The notes beneath the pieces were generated by a model, which had not been told where the DNA came from, searched no databases, and saw only the letters and a list, made by a program, of their open reading frames with translations. Below, piece after piece: positions 35,890 through 45,862 of a stretch of DNA of 64,000 nt. A program made the translations under genes and the position numbers. The stretch comes from Adiantum capillus-veneris (lineage: Eukaryota; Streptophyta; Polypodiopsida; Polypodiales; Pteridaceae): contig JABFUD020000373.1 of assembly GCA_014529385.2 (NCBI GenBank), forward strand, positions 1-64,000, in the 5' to 3' direction. Position 1 is the stretch's first letter. Every line of letters starts with the position of its first letter.

Positions 35890-37451
35890 TTACATGATAT
35901 CCGGCTTTTGCTTTATGATCTTTCGAATTACAATTTTTTGGCGCTTGGCCTTTTGGGGTGGCTCCCTGTTAAGTAAAGTGGTTGTGATTTCTTGGGTGTC
36001 ATTAACCCCTACAGCTTGGTTCATGCCGACATGGGCAATAAGGCGCCCGCGAAAGTTAACATCGAAAGTGGATATTGCAAAATCTTTCTTTACAAGCACT
36101 AGAAGGTTGGCCGTTTGGGCAAGTGTTGTTAAACACAACGCCTTGGAGAGTGAACGGAGAGCAAATATATTGTAGTGACCATTGGGAGAGTAGTCGACAT
36201 GGACAAACACCACGAAACTAGTGGGAAGTGTGCCGAGGTAGTGAGCAAGTGCCGCTTGAGGTCCGAACGGCCTCCTCCTCCCCCCTGACCGTTGCGCCCA
36301 GGCGTCAACCTCCAGAACATCCTGCAAAACATAGGTTTTCTGAGATATGGCACAGAATTATGATATAACATTAACAAAATCATTTGTAACAATCAAATGT
36401 AAGTGAGCATCTATACCTCTTGTCTACGATCCTCCTCATCGGCATCCGGGTGCAAGTAAAGATCCACACTTGACTTCCCCTTTAGATCAAGCAAAACAGG
36501 TGTTGCAACAGGTGGTGGTGAATCCACTCTTGCACGTTTAGCCAAACACATGGCTTGCACGGCCACAAACTCCTCCTCAGAGACCTTGGCCTGCTCGACG
36601 GCTTCCACCTCGGCTTGTGCGATCGCCACTGTGTCCGCCAAAGTAATCCCAATGGGCAGTAGGAGATCATCGTCATGGGAGGTGGTGGTATCAACCTCAA
36701 ACTTGCCATGGGCATCGAGGATGGTGAAACACTCATCCATGCGAAGCTCAAAGGATTTCTCCAGATCGTGCATAAACACAAACTCCTCCCCACCCACCAC
36801 AATGGAGGAGAAGCGGGTAATCTCTACCTCAGGGATGGCATCCCGAGTGCTAGTTCCTTCTGGCGGTCCTGAGGATGAACCAACAGATGGAGAGGCCTCC
36901 AAGAGGCCTTGAATCCCTACAGGGTAGGTCAAGGCAAGCGTCCTCTCCTCTGCGGATGAGTCAATGGCCACGGGCTTGAGGTCCTTCACATCAGCCAGTA
37001 CCCCGCCGATCTGCAAGTGTGGTAGCACTACGTCAGGGCCTTCTGGGCACTCGTGAAGGAGGAAGATCATTATGGCCTGAATAGAGAAAAAAGTGTTTCC
37101 GATACTTCCCTTACGCATTGCTCGCACATCATCACATTCAAGCCGCACATATTGTCCGACGGGTTGTGCTATGGTGGCAAAGCGTGCAAGCCGCTGATGA
37201 AATGGCCTGTCCCCTTGGTAGATGTGGTGGAGAAGGCCTTCAGGGACCCATTGCCCTAGCCGGTTTGGTAACTCAACAATGAATCTCCCCATGCACATGG
37301 AAATGTATGAAGTAATGTGCTCAACAGATTGAGAGTGGAGGGTCAAGGTGGTTTCCAAATCGGGTTGGGTTGTGAAAAATGCTTGAAGCTCAGGGCGATT
37401 TGCATGCCCAACCTCAGTAAGGAATGCATCTAAAGCACTAGTAGCAGCCAT
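35890..37451 (-). CDS. H3-element gene E, unknown function (intact copy)
   Basis: Two exons, 37451-36417 and 36321-35890 (donor GTATAG, acceptor TTTGCAG), giving about 488 residues without a stop. ATG at 37451 (MAATSALDAFLTEVG) aligns with the element 1 start. Conserved with element 1: WVP-x-x-LL-x-x-I-x-GDRPF (residues about 75-100), LPHLQ-G, IPEVEITRFSS, GGEEFVFMHDLEKSFELRM, a Glu-rich end of exon 1 and FGPQAALAHYLGTLP, RSLSKALCLTTLAQTA in exon 2. The C-terminus is basic (KAKRQKIVIRKIIKQK), fitting a nuclear protein. A TATATAAGGGGG box lies 70-90 bases upstream. No family assigned. Confidence 0.8.
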
Positions 37452-37521
37452 GTCTTCTCTTTGCCTGATTGGGTATGCTAGGTCTCTCTGCAATGCTAGG
37501 ATGAAAATGGTGAAATGAGGA

Positions 37522-37539
37522 GGTGGTCCCCCTTATATA
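37522..37539 (-). promoter_or_regulatory. conserved TATA box of gene E, element 2
   Basis: Minus strand TATATAAGGGGGACCACC; compare TATAAAAGGGGGTCCACC at 6267 in element 1. Confidence 0.65.
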
Positions 37540-37982
37540 GACATATTCCATCTCGAAAAAAATAAAAAATATTCATTTAAAAAATAAATTTACACCACCT
37601 TAAAACTCAAGTACAAAATCAAGTACAACACCTTAAAACTTTTCAAAATCTTTAATAAAATTGAAGGGGATCGGGGAGCACCACAGACGGAGAGAGAAGG
37701 AGACACACACGATGTGGGTGGGGAGACTCAAAGAGTGGCAGCTCCGCCTATACAGTATACTCACTATAAGTATAGGGTAACAGTGGGCGGGCGCCCATGA
37801 CCTGGGCGACCGGTCAAGGCACATAGGCCTTAACCCCAACAACCTCCCACTTAAAGGCCAATGTGCCTTTAAGCAAGATCTACTAGTGTACAACTAATAG
37901 AAGGTGAAATATTCTCTCAACCTATGCCCACTGACTCTCGATGAGCTAGTGCATCCGGCTCTACTGATAGACAAACATCCCG

Positions 37983-38351
37983 CTACGGAAGCCACACAGA
38001 GCTAGCTCCAAGCTCTACAAAGAGTCTACAAGAGCTCATGCACTCCTGCAAGTATCCGTCCAATACCTGCAAACCACCCCTATGCTCTATGTCGAGATCA
38101 ATCATCGAACAACTAATCAACCCTGCTGCAAATGCTCCTACTGCAGCTGCTATGTCGGGCCTCGAGATCAGCATCTCGTACATGAGGACACCGAACGTTG
38201 ATGCAACCCTGGCAACCTCTGCCACCTCCAACTCAGAACTCAACTCATGGCAATCCTGTCCCCTATCATAGAGACCATGGCACTCTGACTCTGAGCTCTG
38301 GAGTGACTCCTTGTGCCCACCACATATCACATGTGTACCAAGAGTATCCAT
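37983..38351 (-). pseudogene. copia 2 pol remnant
   Basis: LMYEMLISRPDIAAAVGAFA is the end of the reverse transcriptase domain (compare SLMYAMIAIRPDIAFAVGVV in copia 1). The catalytic part and the integrase are absent. Confidence 0.65.
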
Positions 38352-39584
38352 CTATCCTGAATTTGCATCAAGCTCTGGCATAAGCATATCAAGAAATGAC
38401 TCCACAATAGCCGACATCTCAACATCCATGTGAGTCATCTCTGTCATCACCTCTGATGACTCATCCTGTTGTGACTCACTAGAGCTGTCTCGCTCTACTT
38501 GTGCATCCGTAGACGCAACCTGCACAAAAAGGTCACTGCTCTGCACTCCATGCAAAGAATCCTGCAACCCACAAGCAAAAGAGACTCGCCTGCTCTCTCG
38601 CTGTCTACCTGGCTGCATGATCACAAAGACAACACCGTCTCTCCCGTGATCCACATGCAATGAGTAACCTGTACCACTCCTGGCACCTCTCGCAATCACT
38701 AGCGAACCTAAATGCATCACAGAATCTCGCTCTCGTAGCGAAATCTGACATCCACAATCTCTAAGCTGACCAATCGAGATCAAACTCACTGTCAAATCTA
38801 GTACATAGCGCACATGTCGTAACAAGTAAGATGCACCACTCGGTAATGACAGTCTCACATCTCCTGCACCTGCTATCGCATGCACCGATCCATCAGTCAA
38901 AGGTACACTGCCAAGCATCCCACTAGAATAGCTACAAAACCATTCACGATGCGATGTGACATGAAACATAGCATCTACATCTAGCAACCACTGCGAAGGG
39001 AGTGCACTATCCACATGTATAGCATCTCGTGCATAGCTCGAGGTAAAAGTGACATCCCCGTCACTAGTATACTCCGACACTACATCTGCCTCAACTGTCA
39101 AAGCAACTGAGTCCATGGCATCACTACATACATCTCTGAGACTGCCATGTCTCCTACGATGTCGCATACGACGAAAACAGCGCCGTCTAACGTGTCCAGA
39201 ATGACCGCAATACCAACATGTCACCTGTCGGCGTACTCGTGAATGTACATGTCTCACACGAGTCCTTGATGACTCAGATCTAACATACATATCATGTAAT
39301 TTGCGCCAAAGTGCTCTCGAAGTAGTCTCATACATAGCAAGAGCATATACAGATTCCGCAAGGTGCAAAGAGAGTGTAGATAGTGCCATCTCCTCTAGCT
39401 CCTGCCACTGATCGTCAGACAAGCATGAAGGTCTACCTGCATCACCACTCAATGGTCCATGCAACCCTCGTTGTGTCAATGCGTCAAGCATACACTCTCT
39501 CCATGCTGCAAAGTCTGACCCATCAAACATGCGCATTTCGGAGAGATCATAATCTGAGCGATCACCTGTCTCTGCCATGAGCAC
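38352..39584 (-). CDS. copia 2 gag-protease protein, open frame kept
   Basis: 410-residue uninterrupted frame; the functional start is probably the second Met (MAETGDRSDY). Order: gag N-terminus with DGSDFAAWRECMLDAL and ELEEMALSTLSLHLAES, a shortened middle, a CCHC knuckle CWYCGHSGHVRRRC, an Arg-rich stretch, then a retropepsin-like region WLLDVDAMFHVTSHREWF and SLPSGASYLLRHVRYV. The usual D-S-G-A active site reads D-V-D-A, so protease activity is doubtful. It ends in an acidic Ser/Glu tail. An intact gag frame in an element without pol fits the non-autonomous gag-only type of LTR element. Confidence 0.75.
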   Translation of the reverse strand: MLMAETGDRSDYDLSEMRMFDGSDFAAWRECMLDALTQRGLHGPLSGDAGRPSCLSDDQWQELEEMALSTLSLHLAESVYALAMYETTSRALWRKLHDMYVRSESSRTRVRHVHSRVRRQVTCWYCGHSGHVRRRCFRRMRHRRRHGSLRDVCSDAMDSVALTVEADVVSEYTSDGDVTFTSSYARDAIHVDSALPSQWLLDVDAMFHVTSHREWFCSYSSGMLGSVPLTDGSVHAIAGAGDVRLSLPSGASYLLRHVRYVLDLTVSLISIGQLRDCGCQISLRERDSVMHLGSLVIARGARSGTGYSLHVDHGRDGVVFVIMQPGRQRESRRVSFACGLQDSLHGVQSSDLFVQVASTDAQVERDSSSESQQDESSEVMTEMTHMDVEMSAIVESFLDMLMPELDANSG

Positions 39585-41203
39585 AATGTAGCAAACTAGA
39601 AAGCAAAATCACCTCACCAACAACACCTGGAAACTGTCTACAAATATGGCCAGAAACACAATGTAAAACCTGTTAGACACACTCCAAAATAGAGCTCCCG
39701 CAATGTCAATACAAGCCTCGCCTGCTCTAGTATCACACTGCAATCAAACGCACTACTTACAAGACGCATTCATGACGACCATAACCTTGTGCATAATCTT
39801 CACCGAATCAGCCCTGAAATTCAGCCCAAAATTACAAAATTCTCAGCCCTCTTGCATGGCCAAAAACAGTCCGTAATTCAGCCCCACACTACCAACCGTA
39901 GTGCATAAAGAATCAGCCCAAAACTTCTCCAAGAAGTTATGACTTGTTCGGTCTGAAGATCACCTGCACACACGCCGTCATAAAGCATATATCTGTGAGC
40001 TAATCACCAAGCCCACATTGTGCGGTATCGATGCATACACACGCACAAATCTCCCACCTGCAGAGAACACCGCACGCAAATGCTGAGTGCAACCCGCAAT
40101 CTCTACCTAGATCGCATAAATGATGCGCATAAAACTCCTGGGAAAATTTCGCCAGAGTTTCGTCAGTAAAACGGCCACAAAACCAGTAACCAAACTGACT
40201 GCACGCTCAAAACCATGAACAACCAAAGCGCATCAAACCGCACTCCAAATGCATGCACCAATCCCCACACTTTGCATACATCATTGCAAACACCTGCAAA
40301 TCTAGTACACAAATATCTTCTCTACCTGTGACTGCCAAAAAACATGCTCGAGGCATACATTGCCGAGCTCAAAATGCAATCCCATTAGTCTCCCTGAGCA
40401 TCAAACCACATAAGGCATACATCGTATCCTCCCACCTATGAGGAAACTTGCAGCAAATATCACTCTCACATCTGAGAGCAAACCATGTATGGAATCCTCG
40501 ACACACAATAAACAACTGCTGCTGCAGAAAATTCAGCGTTCAGAATTTTAAAATTCTGATATGACGAGCGCGTCCGAAGCGTGCCAAAACCCCAAGGTAG
40601 ACTCCTGGATCACATGTATCTAAGTCCGAGTGTGAAAGCTATGCCAAAAACCTCCGTTTCAACCCAAAAACGCAGCATAAACTGCCAAAAGAGGGCTGAA
40701 AAATGCAGCTCCTCAACCGTAGCTCGAATGAGGTTTCTGATGGCTCGAATGGCTTCGAAAGGGGGGTAAGACGCCAAGACACCCAGGACACCTGCTGAAA
40801 ACGCTCTCGAAAAGCTGAATTTGCCGATGCCGAAGTCGAAACCCTGTTTGCACTCTTGAAAGTGCGCACGCACGCGGACGCGATTTCGGGAATGAAACTG
40901 GCTCTCCGTTGTCGTCGTGACTATGCACACACGCGCTCCCTCTGCACCTACGCTCTGATACCAATTGAAGGGGATCGGGGAGCACCACAGACGGAGAGTG
41001 AGAGAGAGAGAGAGAGAGAAGGAGACACACACGATGTGGGTGGGGAGACTCAAAGAGTGGCAGCTCCCCCTATACAGTATACTCACTATAAGTATAGGGT
41101 AACAGTGGGCGGGCGCCCATGACCTGCGCGATCGGTCAAGGCACATAGGCCTTAACCCCAACAAAAATATCCAATATATAAACGATTAAAGTTACTAGCC
41201 AAT

Positions 41204-42465
41204 TCACTTAGACAAGATGATTTCATCTGTAGCCCAATCTTTGTAAACAAGCATAGTGGCCTCCATCCGCCTTCCAATCTATACAACCAAAAAATGGGCA
41301 ATCAAAATACAAAAACCCACAAAAAATAAGAAAAGGTAGCTAAGCAAGCACAAAGCAGACCTTGCGTTGTTCCAGTTTGAAACTTGCATTACCGACATCC
41401 TCGAATCCCATTATGACAAAGGGTTCCCGAAGATTGGCAAGAGTCCAATGCGGATTCACTGCAACCACCTCCACCTCGTTATTGGGCATGCGGACACGAA
41501 TTTCAAAGGATTGAACCTCTTCGGCTGTCAGCTGCAAGGGTATCCGTTTGCCACGTTTGTGCATCCACCTCTCGTAGCTAAACCGTGCATACAAGGTGCA
41601 CCTTGCTTTCAAATACCGAAGGCAAAGCTGTGTGGGGGACACATTGCACTTATAATGGTCACCATCATGCAAACCGTCAACATAGCCCCAATTGACACCT
41701 AGAATGGTGTCCATTGCATCTATGTCAACTTCTTTGCAAACAAACATTGTTGGTGTTTCTACAATCGGCAGAGAGCGGAATGCATGCACAAACAAATGAA
41801 TGGGACAATGCCAACTAAGACCCACCGATCTGGTTGCCTTACCAAACTTTAGGGACCCTTGGAAATCTTGCAGCACCTTGCGCTTGAAAGAAAGCAAAGC
41901 CCAATGGTCTGGAGTTGGCCATTCTGCACTCTGCAATGAGGGTGTCTCTACGGCTTCTAACCTACCATAGCTTTGGCTTGACTTCGGCACCACATACTTG
42001 TGGGAGTACATGAATATTCGCTGCTCGGTAAGTTTTTTCGATGAGACATTAGGAAACATAAGCTCCCCAATGTGAGCATGCACAACCATGAACGTGCCTG
42101 AGAGGCACTCAAGCAACTGCTCCTCAACTAAGCTGGATGGAAAAACATCTTTACAAATGCCCTTAGTTAAACATAATGATCAGATAAACTTAAACATGAC
42201 ATATGCATGGGATAGCTAAACCATGAAAACTTACAATGAGGTGCAAATTGAGTTGAAGCTCTCTTGAGATGGATCTCAGCTGCACTGTAGACGTGTTGCA
42301 CGATGGCCACCATTCCGGACTTGGTTTCTTTGAATGCCAATAGCCAGCCCTTCCAATGAAGTTCCAATACGCCTCGACACCGTACGCGATGAGGTCCAGC
42401 ACGTGACGAGTGTTGTACAACACAATCTCCTCTATCTCTGGTTTGGGCCGTCTATACGTGGACAT
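41204..42465 (-). pseudogene. H3-element gene D, element 2 copy (deletion in exon 1)
   Basis: Exon 3 is 41278-41204 (IGRRMEATMLVYKDW...), exon 2 about 42151-41361 (LVEEQLLECLSGTFMVVHAH, RSVGLSWHCPIHLFVHAF, VREPFVIMGFE-like REPFVIMGFED), exon 1 from ATG 42465 (MSTYRRPKPEIEEIVLYNTR). Compared with element 1 about 65 bases are missing after VLYNTRHV, which shifts the frame. The second half of exon 1 (ELHWKGWLLAF, VAIVQHVYSAAEIHLKR) is in another frame. Confidence 0.75.
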
Positions 42466-43191
42466 GCTTGGGAAGTTGGGCTTAGGAAGGGATTTGAAAT
42501 AGTTGAGTACTGTGGAGAGAGAATGAGGAGCTGAGGGGAGGGTGAGGTGAGTTGCCTATGGTGGCTATGGTGGCTTTGACAGTGGAGATAGAGAAAGAGG
42601 GGAGGAGTGATAGGTAGAGAGGTAGAGAGGATAGTGGAGCTGTGGGCTATGGAGTGTGGGACTGTAGAGGGTTGATGGAGGTGTGAGAGAAGGGGGAGCT
42701 ATAGAGAGAGAGGAAGAGAGTGGTGGAAAGCTTTTGGCTATGGCTGCCTTGACTGTAGAGAGAGAATGGGAGGAGGGAGAAGAGGGAGAGTGTGGGAGAG
42801 AAAAGTAATTAGGGAGAGAGAGAAAAGTAGATTTTGGGGGGGAAAATTGACTTTTTTAAGTCAGTTTATGTTTTGGGACAGTTTTGGAGGCAAATGGGTT
42901 AACTTTGGAACTTTTTTAAAAAAAATCAATTTTTAGGGTTTTTAAGCATGCGCGTTTTTTTTGGGGGAGTCCCTCCCTCTTTTATGACACCTCTCTCCTC
43001 CTATTTACCCCCCCCCCCCAAGCCTACCTCCCACCTCTCTCTAAGAACCAAGCATTGAAGAGGGAGACAATTAGGCTGCACCCCTACCATTCCTCCCCTT
43101 CTAGGTGATATCCCAAGAGCCTTCTCATTGGTTCTCCCTTAAGCCTTCATTAATCAAAAAGGCCCAAGGAGAGTCCATATTTTTCCTAATG
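42466..43191. other. subterminal non-coding region of H3-element 2, D side
   Basis: Purine-rich (GAGAG) stretch 42500-42830, A/T-rich block, C tract at 43009-43019, then the terminal repeat whose outer 45 bases (43147-43191) mirror the left end. Confidence 0.6.
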
Positions 43192-43248
43192 AGAGGTAGG
43201 TGGAAAGAAGTCCACACTTAATAAAGTAATAAGTTACTTTTACATCCC
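43192..43248 (-). repeat. copia 4 3' LTR, second part
   Basis: AGAGGTAGGTGGAAAGAAG...TTACTTTTACA, matching 59914-59966. It completes the LTR begun at 30022. Confidence 0.85.
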
Positions 43249-43844
43249 TCCTTAAGGGTGGACTTTTCGTTGTAACGCATTGAGATTGACGAACAAAGAG
43301 CTTTGTGAAGTAGCCATGTCGTAGATACATGCTATCCCCCCTCAATGAGAAGTTCATCCAGTAGGGATTGAGCTAAAATTACAATATGAGGTGTGAGAGA
43401 TGCACACGATTGCTTGCAGAAGCATGTAATATGATGAACCAAGAAGAGGTATGTCATCCACAAAGAGGCCTAAGATAGCCATGCTTTGAGAGGTTTTCCA
43501 TATGTACATATTTTAGTCCAGTAGTGGCGAATAGGTGTTGAAGTAATCCACACCTTGTTCTTGAGTGAAGCCGTGAGCGACAAGGCATGCCTTGTAGCGA
43601 TCAACTGAGCCGTTGGGGTGGTATTTCTTCTTTAATAGCCATCTGCAAGAGACAATGTTATGATTCTAAGGAGATGGCACAAGCTCCCAAGTGTTAGCTT
43701 CTTTGAGGGCTTGGAGTTCATCCAATATGGCGGCATGCCACTCCTTGCTCTCGCTAGAAGCAAGGGCATCAAGAACAGAGAGGGGAAGGGCATCTTCAAG
43801 AGGCTCTGGTGGATGTTCAAGAATCATTTCATCACTGAGGACAG
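43249..43844 (-). pseudogene. copia 4 reverse transcriptase remnant
   Basis: Minus strand: EWHAAILDELQALKEANTWEL, then CRWLLKKKYHPNGSVDRYKA and LVAHGFTQEQGVDYFNTYSP, the first reverse transcriptase blocks. A shift to ILGLFVDDIPLLGSS suggests an internal deletion that joins the start of RT to the F-VDD core. It is the continuation of the integrase frame found beyond the CACTA element at 56630. Confidence 0.75.
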
Positions 43845-43871
43845 AACTACAAGAGATTATGTGCTCTTTTG

Positions 43872-44112
43872 ACGCTATTAGCGATGGAAATACATTGGGT
43901 TTTTATAACCCCCGGCGTCGCTAAGACCGTCGCTAACAGCGTCGATACAGGAACGTCGCTATAGGCGTCGCTAGAGCGGTCAATATACGTGTCGCTATAA
44001 TCATCGCTATAGGCGTTGCTATAATCATCACTATATAGCGACACCTATAGCGACGATTATAGCGACGTTTATAGCGACACAGCAGAGCCTTATATAGCGA
44101 CGTTCGTAGCGA
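43872..44112. repeat. CACTA left subterminal repeats
   Basis: More than a dozen copies of AGCGACG/CGTCGCT and single-base variants in both orientations, the usual binding region for TNPA-type proteins. Confidence 0.85.
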
Positions 44113-44497
44113 CGTCCGAGAGGAAAAAAAATTGGTGGCAGGGCATTCACCCATCAACCATATTGAATGTTTCATTAATTGATTCACCTTTGAAAAAAAG
44201 TGCAAAGGTAGATATAGACCCAAAATAGTCACCCACAAGACAATATAACCATCAACTCCATCATTCATAGTGCGTATTGTTTGCAAAATAAAGATACAAA
44301 ACTGACAAGTGTGAATTGATGAAAGTAAATCAATGACAATTGTACACATCATAGGCAAAATCACTTGATTGTTAAACTTTGCAAATGTAATAGTTACAAC
44401 ACCATTGTCATTATTGAGAAATATACATGGTTTTCAAAAAGACGTATAAAAGTCGTCTCATGATACATAAGCTATGACAAAAAGAAACTAATGCTAT

Positions 44498-45700
44498 CTA
44501 GCTACGGCTAGACTGACATCGTCTAATCAGACGTCTCATCGCGTCCAAGCGGCATATCTGTCGGATTCTGCAAAAAAAAACAATAAGACAGCTTTTAGTA
44601 AGTATAAACATATAGCGACGTTTATAAAACAATACAACAAATAGAAAAGAGTAAACCCTAATACTAACCATTCCGTCGCGAGAACTCAGAATTTCCATCA
44701 GGGCGTTTAAGCCCTTCCTGCCTGCGTACTCGTGCTCGTATGGTGTGGGATCACGTCCTGTCATCGACCACTGTCAAAACATACAAAGAATCCATTATGT
44801 TAGAATTTAAAAACCCATAAACCCTAAACTATCAAACATAAAGAGCAATGCGAAAACACTTACAAAATCGGCCTCAAATGATGTCCACCTGCCGCTCCCC
44901 AAGTGGTGAGAGCTCCCTACCTCTACCCGCGCTCTGGCTGCCTCCTTTTGTTGCTTCCACTTGTCGGGATTCTCGCGTGCTGCTTTCTTCGCATTCTTCC
45001 AATCTTCTTTGGCCAGCCAATCTGGTCTATTCCACCCATGCTTGATTTTCTTTTTGCACTTCGGAATGCTTTTGCTTGCAGTATTCGTACATTCAGCTTC
45101 ATCACGTCTTCATTGAAGCGCTCATCCCGTGTTGGAACGGGAAACTCGTCATGAAGCATGCTGATGACTCTATCTTTAAAATCATTCGGTACTTCACTCC
45201 AAGTGTCTAGTATGTAGTGTCCAAATAGCTGAGAGCAAAGACAGCGCATGCGCAAAATCATCTTCTTGCCTTCATCATCCAAGATGATGCCGCCGCTGAA
45301 GTTGACGGAGTAAGGCAAGCCCTCTCGCCGCTAACTCGTGAACCTGGGTGTCCCAACAGGGGTCTCTAGCGGCGTGTCGACGGGGGTACGGATGTCAGGT
45401 GTCTCCACTGGAGTCTGAGCCATGAAGCGAGGAGTGTCCACTGGAGTGACTCCTGGAGGAGTAGCTAGTGGTGTATAGCCGCTAGGAACGGCAGTCAGCT
45501 GTGCAAAACCTAGTGTCGATGGGGATTTCGTGGCTGGTGTCGAGGCGGGCAAACAAGGGGAGGGTAAAGAGCCTCGTCGAAGTAAGTGAGTTCCACCACC
45601 ACAGGGTCTGCATCAGAGGACTTTCGTCGACTAGACTGTTCAAATTCTGCCATGATTCCACAATCTTGAGTAAAACGCTTTTTGTTGATCCGTTCCACCC
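44498..45700 (-). pseudogene. CACTA TNPA-like gene (Transposase_24 family)
   Basis: The exon at 45318-44923 has YILDTWSEVPNDFKDRVIS, FNEDVMKLNVRILQAKAFRS and a basic Lys/Arg end; this fits the plant Ptta/En/Spm family protein that binds the subterminal repeats. Upstream (45552-45331) is a Thr/Pro repeat with TPVDTP and TPVETP units. A stop separates the two parts, and 44764-44498 may be a last exon. Confidence 0.65.
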
Positions 45701-45862
45701 TAAAATGTTAACCTTTACACCATGCTACTGTGTATGACTTATACTACAACAAACAAAAAAATTATGAGTGGCCGCTCAAACATCTAGAAAGTCATTATTC
45801 GTACATTGCAAACTTACCTTCGTCGCGCAACCTCGAGAGTACTCCCACTCTTCCTCAGTCAC

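Larger units (their letters stand above)
37662..41163 (-). mobile_element. copia 2: short gag-only copia element
   Basis: 3,502 bp inserted between genes E and D of H3-element 2. LTRs at 37662-37841 (180 bp) and 40966-41163 (198 bp) start TGAAGG and end CCCCAACA. They differ by an (AG)-rich 18 bp length change and a few substitutions. The target duplication AAAAT is at 37657-37661 and 41164-41168. The Met-tRNA site complement (TCTGATACCAAT) flanks the 5' LTR. LTR ends, PBS and gag relate it to copia 1, but almost all of pol is missing. Confidence 0.92.
30303..43191. mobile_element. H3-element 2: second copy of the four-gene transposon
   Basis: 12,889 bp bounded by CATTAGGG (30303) and CCTAATG (43191), inserted in the copia 4 LTR. 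The uninterrupted LTR at 59635 shows the target as GGGAATAGAGG, so only a single A is duplicated. Without the nested copia 2 it is about 9.4 kb. Order: transposase(+), histone H3(+), palindromes, gene E(-), gene D(-), exactly element 1 reversed. Gene E is intact; transposase, H3 and D are broken. Protein divergence from element 1 is high, so the two are old relatives and not a recent duplication. Confidence 0.85.
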
